DNA of 64,000 nt, from contig JAFCCC010000001.1 in the NCBI GenBank assembly GCA_017610385.1, positions 62,001 to 126,000 on the forward strand. The letters are read 5' to 3'. A program made the position numbers and the translations under genes. Each line of letters starts with the position of its first letter. Position 1 is the first letter of the stretch. This document shows, piece after piece, positions 28,368-37,874 of the stretch. The notes under the pieces are model-generated. The model worked only from the letters and a program-made list of their open reading frames with translations. It searched no databases and had not been told where the DNA came from. This stretch comes from Candidatus Nanohalarchaeota archaeon. GTDB taxonomy: Archaea; Nanohalarchaeota; Nanosalinia; Nanosalinales; JAFCCC01.

Positions 28368-29273
28368 ATGAAAACAGCAGTTCTTGCGTTGGGTGGAAAT
28401 GCGCTGATTCAGCCTGGAGAAAATGCGGAGTTAAAAGTAGAGTTAAAACATTTGAATAGAACTTTAAAGAGCGTCCTATCATTATTCAAAAAATATAAAG
28501 TAATTATAACACATGGAAATGGTCCGCAAGTGGGAAATCTAATTTTACAGCAAAAAAATTCTGAAAAGATTGGGGTATCTAAAGTGCCACTATATGTTAA
28601 TGTTGCGCGGACTCAGGGAGAAATTGGAATCCTTATACAGGAAATGTTGCAAGAACTCTTAGCAAAAGAAAAAATAAAGCTTCCAATTGTTAATATATTA
28701 ACAAGGATAATTGTGGATTCAAAAGACCCAAATTTTAAAAACCCCAGCAAACCTGTTGGACCATTTTATACTAAAAAAGTTAAAGAGTTAGGAAAAACAT
28801 TTATTAAAACAGAAAAAGGTTATCGAAAAATTGTGCCGTCTCCAAATCCTTTAGAAATCGTTGAATTAAATCAAATTAAAACCTTATCAAAAAAAAACAT
28901 AATAATCTGTTGTGGTGGTGGAGGAATACCTGTAAATTCAGAATTAAAAGGAGTAAATGCGGTAATTGACAAAGATTTGACCTCACAAAAACTAGCCACG
29001 AGCGTAAAAGCGGATTTGTTTGTAATTTTAACTAATGTAGAAAACGTTTATCTTAATTTTAATGCGAAAAATCAAGAAAAACTCTCAAAAATTTCCATTA
29101 ATAAACTAAAAAAATATTATGAAGAAGGCCAATTTATGAAAGGAAGTATGAGACCAAAAATTTTATCAGCAATAAACTTCATTAAAGAGGGTGGCAATAA
29201 AGTTATAATTGCGTCACCAAAAAATGTACAGAAGGCTCTGGAAGGAACATCTGGAACAATAATAACAAAGTGA
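28368..29273 (+). CDS. arcC: carbamate kinase
   Basis: LALGGNALIQPG, THGNGPQVGNL, CCGGGGIPV, IDKDLTSQKLA, GSMRPKILSA. Confidence 0.95.
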   Translation: MKTAVLALGGNALIQPGENAELKVELKHLNRTLKSVLSLFKKYKVIITHGNGPQVGNLILQQKNSEKIGVSKVPLYVNVARTQGEIGILIQEMLQELLAKEKIKLPIVNILTRIIVDSKDPNFKNPSKPVGPFYTKKVKELGKTFIKTEKGYRKIVPSPNPLEIVELNQIKTLSKKNIIICCGGGGIPVNSELKGVNAVIDKDLTSQKLATSVKADLFVILTNVENVYLNFNAKNQEKLSKISINKLKKYYEEGQFMKGSMRPKILSAINFIKEGGNKVIIASPKNVQKALEGTSGTIITK

Positions 29274-29277
29274 TATC

Positions 29278-30168
29278 ATGAAAGACTTTTTAGACTTAAG
29301 GGATTTTTCAAAAGCAGAATTAATTAATTTATTATCTCTAACAAAAAAATTAGCCACATCTGATAAAAAGTACTTAGAAGGCAAGATCCTAGGTTTGATT
29401 TTTGAAAAGCCATCTACTCGAACTTCTTTATCTTTTATGGTTGCTATGAAAAAACTCGGTGGGGATTCAATTTATTTTAAACAAAATGACTTGCAATTAA
29501 GCCGTGGAGAACCAATAAAAGATATTGCGCGTGTCTTCACAAGGCAGGTAGATGGAATTGCTGCAAGAGTTTATAAACACAAAAGTTTGGAAGAATTATC
29601 AGAAAATGCAGACATACCAATAATAAATGCATTATCTGATCTAATTCATCCCTGTCAAATTTTAGCAGATTTTTATGTGCTAAAAGAACGTTTTGAGAAA
29701 CTTAGAAACCTGACGTTAACATATGTGGGGGATGGAAATAATGTTTGCAATTCCTTAATCACAATGTGTTCTAAATTTGGCATAAATATGAATGTTTCTT
29801 GCCCAGAAGGATATGATCCAAATAAAAAAATCTTGCGGGATGCTAAAAAACAACCAGGCAAAATCACCATTGAACGAGATCCTAAAAAAGCAGTGGAAAA
29901 TGCAGATATAGTTTATACTGATGTGTGGATTTCTATGGGAGAAGAATCAGAAAAAGAAAAACGGTTGAAAGTGTTCAAAAAATATAAAGTGAATTCAAAG
30001 CTTTTATCAAATGTAAAATCAGATTATATTGTAATGCACTGTTTGCCAGCACACAGGGGCCTCGAAATTACAGAAAAAGTAATAGAAAGTTCTAATTCTG
30101 TTGTTTGGGATCAGGCGTACAGTAGAATGCTAACCTCCAAAGCGCTTTTATATCATTTTTTAAAGTAA
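29278..30168 (+). CDS. argF: ornithine carbamoyltransferase
   Basis: EKPSTRTSLSF, DLIHPCQILADF, VMHCLPAHRGLEIT. Confidence 0.95.
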   Translation: MKDFLDLRDFSKAELINLLSLTKKLATSDKKYLEGKILGLIFEKPSTRTSLSFMVAMKKLGGDSIYFKQNDLQLSRGEPIKDIARVFTRQVDGIAARVYKHKSLEELSENADIPIINALSDLIHPCQILADFYVLKERFEKLRNLTLTYVGDGNNVCNSLITMCSKFGINMNVSCPEGYDPNKKILRDAKKQPGKITIERDPKKAVENADIVYTDVWISMGEESEKEKRLKVFKKYKVNSKLLSNVKSDYIVMHCLPAHRGLEITEKVIESSNSVVWDQAYSRMLTSKALLYHFLK

Positions 30169-30237
30169 CATCTTATTTTCTAAAATAATCAAGAAATTTG
30201 TTCTAAAAGAAGTAACTACCGCTTTGTTCTAAAAGAA

Positions 30238-32028
30238 TTAACTACAGCTACCAGAAACATTAGAGGTAGTATTTAGAACATTATCACAACCAACCAAACC
30301 CGAATTATGCCTACACATCTGAGATCTGACGGTTTCTGAATCAATTCCTGAAAAAGTATATTTATTGTTTGCTAACCAGGTTGGACTTGCGCCAATTCCT
30401 AGTTCTTGAGCAAGCTTAATATCTGTTCTCAATAGTTCTTTACCTTCTTCTCCCTGAGAACAAGTCTCAACAGCAGAGATATTAACATTTGCAGAGGTAG
30501 CACAGGTTTTCCAGTCAATATTCTTCACACCATTTACACTTCTACAATAAATATAATCAAGCCATTCATCTGGAGAGTAGTTCTTTACACACAGTTGAAC
30601 AATATCTTCATTAACTTCGTATGCCCCATGCAAACTTGAGAATTCGCCTCCCTGTTCGCTTGCAATATAGTGAACTTCATAAGTAATTGCATTCCCAAAA
30701 TTGTCTACAACACCCTTCAATGCTTTGATTGCTTCTTTACCATAAGGACAATCACTCATCACAAAGACTTGAACATCATTTTTAATTTCTGGTTTACATT
30801 CCATGGTTCCCACACAATCTGAATCATTACAATCAATTAGACCATTTCCTGTATCATCAATTCCATTATCACAAATTTCACTAGCTGGATTAAAATCAGC
30901 ACCAATTCTTAAAGATAAATAAGAGCCAACAGGCACTAAATAAGATTTAATTTGATCATACGACGAAGAATTAACTACATTTGCTTCAAAAAGCAGTGCA
31001 GGAAGATATTCAATTCCAATAGAATCATAAAGGGATTTCCCGTCTGTAGTAGAATAATCTAATTCCTCGATTTTAAGTCCGGGAAATAAAGATCTTAATT
31101 GTCCGTATAATCCAGTAATAGAAGCGCATGCGTCGCATCTTTTATCATTTAAAACAATCATTTTAATGGTTTTTGGTTTTGGGATTGATTCACATGGTTT
31201 AATATTATAATCGTATGCGGCACAGATTGCTGATGTAAACGCCTGAGCGGTTCTACCACCAGAATATTGTTTATTATTTAAATAAATCGTGGGGCTTCCT
31301 GTTGCATTCCTTTCGTTAGCTTTTAGGGAGCTTTCTTGCAATAATTGGACTCCCTCATCTGAATTATAACAGCTTTTAATTTTATCAACGTTTAAATTAT
31401 TCTGTTGTGCGCAAATCTCCCAGTTATTCGGAATACTACTTGCGTTTTGATTCATGCAATAAATCATATTTAAATAAGAATCGGGATTGTATTTTGCGGC
31501 ACAAAGTTCAACAATGTTTCCTTTAACTTCATTTACTCCATGCATTCCACAAAAGTCCCCAAGACACATCTGAGCTTCACGACCTGCATAGTATTGTGGA
31601 GAATATGAAATATATTCGATATCCAAATCCAAATACTTTCCAAATTGCTCTTTAACTGGTTTTATAGCATCCATAACCTGTGTTCCATACGGACATTGAC
31701 TCATTACATACATTTCTAATTTGGCGGCATTTTTTACACCCGTTTGATCTGTTGAAGTGGGATTAATCAAAAAAGTAACAAGAATAACTGCTACAAATAA
31801 TAATACAATCCCGCCTAGAAAATAATGTTCTTTCTTTAATGATAATTTTTTTACTTTCTTTTTTACGTTCTTTTCTGATACGTCATTTTCTTTCTTCGGT
31901 AACTCTTTTTTTACGTTCTTTAAGGACGAGTCAGTTTCTTTCTTTGATGATACTTTTTTTATTTTCTTCGCTGCTAAGTCTTTTATTTTGTTTAATGATA
32001 ATTTTTTTATGGCAGCCAAAGGTATCAC
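30238..32028 (-). CDS. membrane-anchored thiol oxidoreductase with two GILT/DsbA-like repeats and a central CxxC thioredoxin-like domain
   Basis: repeat 1 MSQCPYG...CGMHGVNEVKGNIVELC, repeat 2 MSDCPYG...SLHGAYEVNEDIVQLC; central KRCDAC; DNGIDDTGNGLIDCNDSDC linker; Lys-rich N-terminus + TM. Confidence 0.8.
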   Translation of the reverse strand: MIPLAAIKKLSLNKIKDLAAKKIKKVSSKKETDSSLKNVKKELPKKENDVSEKNVKKKVKKLSLKKEHYFLGGIVLLFVAVILVTFLINPTSTDQTGVKNAAKLEMYVMSQCPYGTQVMDAIKPVKEQFGKYLDLDIEYISYSPQYYAGREAQMCLGDFCGMHGVNEVKGNIVELCAAKYNPDSYLNMIYCMNQNASSIPNNWEICAQQNNLNVDKIKSCYNSDEGVQLLQESSLKANERNATGSPTIYLNNKQYSGGRTAQAFTSAICAAYDYNIKPCESIPKPKTIKMIVLNDKRCDACASITGLYGQLRSLFPGLKIEELDYSTTDGKSLYDSIGIEYLPALLFEANVVNSSSYDQIKSYLVPVGSYLSLRIGADFNPASEICDNGIDDTGNGLIDCNDSDCVGTMECKPEIKNDVQVFVMSDCPYGKEAIKALKGVVDNFGNAITYEVHYIASEQGGEFSSLHGAYEVNEDIVQLCVKNYSPDEWLDYIYCRSVNGVKNIDWKTCATSANVNISAVETCSQGEEGKELLRTDIKLAQELGIGASPTWLANNKYTFSGIDSETVRSQMCRHNSGLVGCDNVLNTTSNVSGSCS

Positions 32029-32083
32029 TTAGTTTTTATAATATATTCATTAATTTAAATGTTTTGGTTTTGTTCTTCTGGTA

Positions 32084-32599
32084 TTAACTTACTATTATGT
32101 CTTTTAAATTGTTTAAGTCCACATTAACATAGTATTTGCCACCAACCTTGAATACTTCATGAGTTGTGTATTTATAACCTTCAATAGTAGCATTTAAAGG
32201 AATTCCAAATATGCTCGTACTCCCTGCGGCAGTTAAAGGAATTTTTACATTTAATTTATACGCTGCTGTTAAATTTCCTTTGTAAACAGAATTATATTTA
32301 GATATATCTAGTTCTTCTTTAGATTCTGTTGTTACGCTACCAATACTTAGCCGCTCTCCGTTTTTACCAAATAAGGTTTCTGCGACCAATACAAAAGCAG
32401 AAGTCTTGGCATCATCACCAAAAATAAAATCCTTATCAATGGGTATTGTTGTTTTTACTGCAGCGTCTTTGTAATTTCCTGCATTTAAACTAGAATAAAA
32501 AGAATTCACAGCACCTTCTGGTCCAAATCCAAAATTTTCAATACATCCCGAAGCCAAAAATATACTTATGAGTAAGACAACAAGAATAACTTTTTTCAT
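32084..32599 (-). CDS. predicted lipoprotein
   Basis: signal peptide with lipobox LASGC. Confidence 0.6.
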   Translation of the reverse strand: MKKVILVVLLISIFLASGCIENFGFGPEGAVNSFYSSLNAGNYKDAAVKTTIPIDKDFIFGDDAKTSAFVLVAETLFGKNGERLSIGSVTTESKEELDISKYNSVYKGNLTAAYKLNVKIPLTAAGSTSIFGIPLNATIEGYKYTTHEVFKVGGKYYVNVDLNNLKDIIVS

Positions 32600-32668
32600 A
32601 TTATGTTATTTGTAACGTAGTTTTTATTATTTCTGATTAGCCTAAATGTTTTTAGAATGTCTTTTTTA

Positions 32669-33502
32669 TTATTTTTGAGAATTATAGAAAGTCTTTAGAA
32701 GTATTGCATCTTGTTCATTGTTTGGGCTCTCACAAACCACAATCCCCTTAATTTTAAAATCTTTCCAAACGCGCAGAAGCTCCTTAAAATTAAGATCTGA
32801 ATCTAATAAATTAAGGTGATTTAGCTCTCCTTTATCAGAATAATTTATTCCAGACAGATGTATATGCATATTATCCAATGCAAACCTTCCTAAATCTTGT
32901 TCGATTTTATCTAAAACACCAGTCCACTCTTCAGACGTATTAAATTTACCGTTACTTCGTGCATGCAAGTGAGCGAAATCAATACACGGAAGAACTTGCT
33001 CTACATCCTGACTAAGCTTAATAACTTCATTTATATCCCCAAATTGAGTTCTTTTGCCTGTTGATTCTGGTCTTACCCAAATAGAAATACTTTGATCTTT
33101 TAGCCTAGAAACAATATCTTTAAGCTCTCGTTTAACTTTCTGGTAAACAAGTTCCTTCTCCTGCTTTAAATAGTATGCGGGGTGAAAACAAATGCTCCAT
33201 GCACCACACAACGCACTTATTTTAGCAGTTTTAATGATTCTTTGTTTACTTGCGATCACTTTCTCATTCTCTTGAGCATTTAAATTAATATAATATGGTG
33301 CATGAGCAGTCAATTCAACACCGTGTTTTTCCTTTGCCTGTTTAACCTGCGCTGCAAGATTTTCAGAAATATTAACTGAATGTACAAATTCAAGTTCCAT
33401 TGAATCTAAACCCAAGGATTTAACGTGAGGAATAGCGTTTAAAGTACTTCTGTCTAAAGTACTTCGTGGAATTCCCGCTGTTCCAAAAAAAAGTTTATTC
33501 AT
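32669..33502 (-). CDS. endonuclease IV / xylose-isomerase-like TIM barrel protein
   Basis: FGTAGIPRS..., ELTAHAPYYINL, ICFHPAYYL, IDFAHLHAR, HIHLSGINYSDKGELNHL. Confidence 0.8.
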   Translation of the reverse strand: MNKLFFGTAGIPRSTLDRSTLNAIPHVKSLGLDSMELEFVHSVNISENLAAQVKQAKEKHGVELTAHAPYYINLNAQENEKVIASKQRIIKTAKISALCGAWSICFHPAYYLKQEKELVYQKVKRELKDIVSRLKDQSISIWVRPESTGKRTQFGDINEVIKLSQDVEQVLPCIDFAHLHARSNGKFNTSEEWTGVLDKIEQDLGRFALDNMHIHLSGINYSDKGELNHLNLLDSDLNFKELLRVWKDFKIKGIVVCESPNNEQDAILLKTFYNSQK

Positions 33503-33968
33503 TTTGATTTTGAAATTTTTCTTTCATTAGTTCATTCATTTTTGTGATTCGTTCGTGTTTTAGAGTTATTATTTTAGGAATCTCTGTCTTATTTTTAGTA
33601 AAATAATCATAAATAGCTTCATTTAACGCATCTGCCGCTAAAATAGAACAATGGATTTTTATTTGCGGTAGTCCACCCAGAGCATCAATAATCTCCTTAT
33701 TTGAAAATTCCATTGCAGCATTCAAGGTTTTCCCTTTTACTAAATCCGTAATTATGCTGGACGTAGCTAGGGCTGCTGCACAGCCATATGTTTGAAATTT
33801 AATATCCTTGATAATTTTTTCACCTTTTTCATTTTCAGAAATTTTAATATATAGTTTCATTAAATCTCCACAAACTATATTTCCAACTTCTCCAACACCA
33901 TCTGGATCTTCTATTTCTCCAAAATTATGTGGATGTCTAAAGTGTTCAATTACTTTTTCATTGTACAT
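33495..33968 (-). CDS. iscU: Fe-S cluster scaffold protein IscU/NifU-like
   Basis: MYNEKVIEHFRHPHNFGEIEDPDGVGEVGNIVCGDLMKLYI, TYGCAAALATSSIITDL, KIHCSILAADAL. Confidence 0.93.
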   Translation of the reverse strand: MYNEKVIEHFRHPHNFGEIEDPDGVGEVGNIVCGDLMKLYIKISENEKGEKIIKDIKFQTYGCAAALATSSIITDLVKGKTLNAAMEFSNKEIIDALGGLPQIKIHCSILAADALNEAIYDYFTKNKTEIPKIITLKHERITKMNELMKEKFQNQNE

Positions 33969-33987
33969 TTTTTCACCTTTAATTCAT

Positions 33988-35142
33988 TTACCTCAATGGA
34001 CTTAGTTTTCGTAGGCGTTCAACTACGTCGGGAAGAACGTTTAAAAAATAGTCTATTTCCGCTTTTGTTGTATCTTTTCCTATTGAAACTCTCAAAGAAC
34101 CGTGCGCTTGATCGTGTTTTAGTCCTAAACTCAATAAAACGTGACTTGGCTCTAAATTCGGTGAAGAACACGCAGAACCAGTACTACAAGAAATTCCTCT
34201 GTCATCTAATAACAAAACAAGACTTTCTCCTTCAATAAAAGAAAAGGAAAAGTTTGCATTATTTGGCAACCTTCGGGTTGGGTGACCATTTAATCTGGAA
34301 TTTGAGATTTTAAGCACTTCTTCAATCAAATAATTTCGTAGTTTTGTTTGTTTTATTTCATCTTCTTTCATTTCGTTTTTGGCAATATTAACTGCTTCTG
34401 AAAAACCAACAATACCTGAAACATTAACGGTTGTGGATCTTAGACCAGATTCGTGACCGCCTCCATGCAAAACTGGCTCAATTGAGACTCCCTTTCGAAT
34501 ATAAAGTGCTCCAACCCCTTTTGGACCGTAGAATTTATGTGCATTAATAGTCATTAAGTCAATATTTAATTTATTAACATCAATTGGCAATTTTCCAAAA
34601 ATCTGAGTTGCGTCTGTATGTAAATAAACTTCTTTGTTTTTACAAATCTCTCCGATTTCTTTCATGTTTTGGATTGTACCAATTTCATTATTTGCATAAA
34701 TTATAGAAACTAAAATCGTGTCTTTTCTAATTGTATTTTTTAATTCTTCTAAATCGATTAAACCAAACTGGTCTACAGACAAATAACTCACTTCGAAACC
34801 GTGCTTTTCCAACCACTCACAGGTTTTTAAAATGGCAGCATGTTCTATTTTTGTTGTTATTATGTGTTTTCCGTTATTTTGATTTGCAAATGCGACCCCT
34901 TTTAATGCCAAGTTATCTGACTCTGTTGCACCAGAAGTAAAGACTAATTCCTCGCTCTTCGCGCCCAGAAATTCAGCTATGTTTGACCTACAAGAGTCTA
35001 AAGTGGCCTTAGCTTTTCGTCCTTCTTCATGCAAAGACATTGTATTTCCAAAGTTCTCATAAAAATAGGGCTGCATTGCGTCCAAAACACGCTTGTCAAC
35101 TGGAGTTGTAGCTGCATAATCTAAGTAAATTCGTTTGTTCAT
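33988..35142 (-). CDS. iscS: cysteine desulfurase
   Basis: YLDYAATTPVD, SGATESDN, HKFYGPKGVGALY, CSTGSACSS. Confidence 0.95.
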   Translation of the reverse strand: MNKRIYLDYAATTPVDKRVLDAMQPYFYENFGNTMSLHEEGRKAKATLDSCRSNIAEFLGAKSEELVFTSGATESDNLALKGVAFANQNNGKHIITTKIEHAAILKTCEWLEKHGFEVSYLSVDQFGLIDLEELKNTIRKDTILVSIIYANNEIGTIQNMKEIGEICKNKEVYLHTDATQIFGKLPIDVNKLNIDLMTINAHKFYGPKGVGALYIRKGVSIEPVLHGGGHESGLRSTTVNVSGIVGFSEAVNIAKNEMKEDEIKQTKLRNYLIEEVLKISNSRLNGHPTRRLPNNANFSFSFIEGESLVLLLDDRGISCSTGSACSSPNLEPSHVLLSLGLKHDQAHGSLRVSIGKDTTKAEIDYFLNVLPDVVERLRKLSPLR

Positions 35143-35147
35143 AAAAG

Positions 35148-35227
35148 GGTATTTTATAGAATATTTTTTATATGTGTGTAACTATTCTACCTAATCTTTC
35201 TTGGGTACTTATTCTATAGAACATTTT
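35148..35227. promoter_or_regulatory. repeated candidate operator between iscS and a divergent HTH gene
   Basis: GGGTATTTTATAGAATATTTT (35148-35168) and GGGTACTTATTCTATAGAACATTTT (35203-35227, containing palindrome TTCTATAGAA). Confidence 0.4.
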
Positions 35228-35278
35228 GTGTGCGGCTATCACGGTTTTTATTTAAATCAAAACAGTCAAAATAATAAT

Positions 35279-35596
35279 ATGACATTACCGAGTTTGGAGA
35301 ACGAAGTAACACTTGTATCTGAAATTATGAATTTAACAGAATTAGAACAAGAGATTTATTTTCATATGCTAAAGGAAGATTGCACTGTTAAAGAACTAGT
35401 AGGAGTAAGTAAAAGGACAAGAAGCGTGGTTCAGCGGGCCCTTCAAGATTTAATGGATAAAAACATGATTGTCAGAGAAGGCAGGATAAATAAAACAGTG
35501 TATTATATTTATAAGTCACTTCCATTACCAGATGTCAAGAAAAAAGTAAAAATTGTTCTTTCTGACTGGTATAATTCTGCAGTAAAATCCTTATAG
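35279..35596 (+). CDS. winged-HTH transcriptional regulator (TrmB/MarR-like)
   Basis: MTLPSLENEVTLVSEIMNLTELEQEIYFHMLKEDCTVKELVGVSKRTRSVVQRALQDLMDKNMIVREG; ATG at 35279 preferred over the 35201 ORF start. Confidence 0.75.
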   Translation: MTLPSLENEVTLVSEIMNLTELEQEIYFHMLKEDCTVKELVGVSKRTRSVVQRALQDLMDKNMIVREGRINKTVYYIYKSLPLPDVKKKVKIVLSDWYNSAVKSL

Positions 35597-35601
35597 TAAA
35601 A

Positions 35602-36549
35602 CTAAAGAGTTAAGCTGCTCCACCATGGCTTTCTTATAGAAATTAATTTGCCAAACTGCGCATCTATTTTAGTTCTAATCTTTAGCGAAATTGGAAAAAT
35701 TGCAAATAATTTTGCTTTTTTTGTACTGGTTACCAGATATACAGGTCTCTTCGCCTCTTCTTTAAGTTCTATTTCTTCTACAGAATTCTTTGAAAACGAT
35801 TCAGAGATTTTAATTGCATTTTCTGGAAGAATATTAACTTGCTTTTTTCCGACACTTGTTCTCATAAATAACTTGGATTCTTCTACAAGCATTTCTTTAG
35901 AATATGAAACAGGAATAGAATTTACTTCTATGATTCCTTTGTCTCTTGAAGAAGATCCTGTTTGCCACATTGTCACATTGTAAGAATCTGGCTTTTCGGT
36001 CTCACCAGAGATAATGATGCTGGTCTGTGTAATTATATTATAAGATACTGTATTTGTATTGGCATTTGAATTTGGACATTGCGGACCAGTACACTGACAA
36101 TGAATCTGACCAGGATAGCTTTCTAATATGATACATTCGCTATTTGTTGGGCACTTGTAGTAATTGCATGGATTTAGTTCTGCACACCTTAAACCTAATC
36201 CGGGGAACTGGTAGCATTCTAGTCCTTCTGGACAGGAATTCAGAGCATCGCACCACTGATCTGTAATTTGCGAATAATTTTCTTTGCAATCTTGTGGACA
36301 ATTGTTCTGATCTTCAGGATAGTTGCAAGTGTTATCCCCACAAGCAACACAAATAGAATATGACTTCGAAACTCTTATTTCTGTTAAACCAAGACAACAA
36401 GTTCTATTTGTAGCTCCAGAAAATGGATTTCTATTTACTCTTTTTCCTTCAGCAGCACAAGCAGTGTTTGTAATTGGTCCTGCAAAAACCGTGCTTGCAA
36501 AAAGTAAGAATACACCTAATACCAACATAAAACTAAACTGTTTTTTCAT
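35602..36549 (-). CDS. secreted Cys-rich protein of unknown function
   Basis: signal peptide, CGDNTCNYPEDQNNCPQDC and other Cys motifs. Confidence 0.6.
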   Translation of the reverse strand: MKKQFSFMLVLGVFLLFASTVFAGPITNTACAAEGKRVNRNPFSGATNRTCCLGLTEIRVSKSYSICVACGDNTCNYPEDQNNCPQDCKENYSQITDQWCDALNSCPEGLECYQFPGLGLRCAELNPCNYYKCPTNSECIILESYPGQIHCQCTGPQCPNSNANTNTVSYNIITQTSIIISGETEKPDSYNVTMWQTGSSSRDKGIIEVNSIPVSYSKEMLVEESKLFMRTSVGKKQVNILPENAIKISESFSKNSVEEIELKEEAKRPVYLVTSTKKAKLFAIFPISLKIRTKIDAQFGKLISIRKPWWSSLTL

Positions 36550-36654
36550 AATAGTACTATCTTAAATTTTGTTTTTAAAGATTCTGAAAACAGTGGGAAC
36601 TAACCAAACATTCTGTCAAGTTAATTTTTATACTCTAAAAGTTAAAGTTAGTTC

Positions 36655-37293
36655 ATGAAAGCACTTTCCGAATTTGAAGCTAAAAAATTTCTAATTAAAA
36701 ATAAAGTGCCGTGCATAAAAGATGTTCTTGTTTCTAAAAAAAGTGAATTTAAAAAAACTAAAATCAAGTTCCCAGCCTTTATGAAAATCAGTTCGCCTGA
36801 TATTTTGCATAAGACTGATGCAAATTGCGTTCTAGAAGTTAAAAGAGAAGATGAATTGGATGCGGCATTTGATCAATTATTGAAAAATGCCAAGAAATAT
36901 AATCCAAAAGCGAAAATAGAGGGGGTCGTGCTTGAAGAAAAACTTTCAGGAGTGGAACTAATTGTAGGTGTAAGTGTTGATCCTCAATTTGGTCATGTAA
37001 TTATGTTTGGTCTTGGTGGCATTTTTGTTGAAATTCTAAAGGATGTGAATTTTAGAGCAATACCTTTGAATAAAAAAGATGCTTTTGAACTTATTGAAGA
37101 AATGCGCGCCAAAGGGCTTTTAGAGGGTTTTAGGAATCAAAAGAAAGTTAATAAGAGAAAAATTGCTGAATTCTTGTTAAAAATTTCTAAAATCGTTGAA
37201 AACAACCCCAATATAATTGAATTGGATATTAATCCATTATTTGCAAATGAAAAGGGTGTTATTGCAGCAGATGCATTACTACGTTTTAATTAA
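36655..37293 (+). CDS. ATP-grasp domain; acyl-CoA synthetase (ADP-forming) beta-type
   Basis: SEFEAKKFLIKNKVP, MKISSPDILHKTDANCV, FGLGGIFVEILKDVNFRAIPL, ELDINPLFANEKG. Confidence 0.85.
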   Translation: MKALSEFEAKKFLIKNKVPCIKDVLVSKKSEFKKTKIKFPAFMKISSPDILHKTDANCVLEVKREDELDAAFDQLLKNAKKYNPKAKIEGVVLEEKLSGVELIVGVSVDPQFGHVIMFGLGGIFVEILKDVNFRAIPLNKKDAFELIEEMRAKGLLEGFRNQKKVNKRKIAEFLLKISKIVENNPNIIELDINPLFANEKGVIAADALLRFN

Positions 37294-37339
37294 AAGTGTT
37301 TAATCTAAATCCTTTCTTTATGTTATTTCTAAAATCCAT

Positions 37340-37545
37340 TTAAACTTCCTTTAAGATCTCTCTCAGCTCTACTAGATCTGTGAAAATTACCTTACAGTTT
37401 CCAATAGCTACCTCTTTCAAATCTGTTGTGCTGTAAAGAGCCCTAAGAAGCGTTTTTTAAGGTCTAGTTTTTCATTAAGTACAATTTGAGGATGTCCTCC
37501 ACAGGTTGTGTGCTCTCAAATACTCCTTTGCAGGATTTTCTCATT
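37340..37545 (-). pseudogene. possible decayed short CDS
   Basis: minus strand reads ...EHTTCGGHPQIVLNEKLDLKKR / frameshift / TLLRALYSTTDLKEVAIGNCKVIFTDLVELREILKEV*. Confidence 0.35.
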
Positions 37546-37699
37546 CAAGACATATTATTAAATTATGTTGATCAATAGATAATTCGTACTATTCTTTAAC
37601 TGGTGTTAACTTTTAACCCTGCTAAACTTTAACTGCGGGTTAACTTTAGTTAGGAAATAAAGTAGATGAATGAAAAATGATTGTTTGTTTTTGTAGTTT

Positions 37700-37867
37700 T
37701 TAAGCAGAGGGTTTAAATCTGAAAAATCCTTCGTCTTTGCGTTGTTTTCGAACTTTTTTCGCTTTTGAAACTTCATAAGTTTTAGAACATTTGTGGCACT
37801 TAATGATTTTTTTTGCGAGGGATCTTTGCAAGTGTCCGCAATGTGGGCATTGATAATAAAGGCTCAT
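37700..37867 (-). CDS. small zinc-ribbon protein
   Basis: MSLYYQCPHCGHLQRSLAKKIIKCHKCSKTYEVSKAKKVRKQRKDEGFFRFKPSA*; absent from the ORF track because it is 55 aa. Confidence 0.65.
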   Translation of the reverse strand: MSLYYQCPHCGHLQRSLAKKIIKCHKCSKTYEVSKAKKVRKQRKDEGFFRFKPSA

Positions 37868-37874
37868 AATAAAT

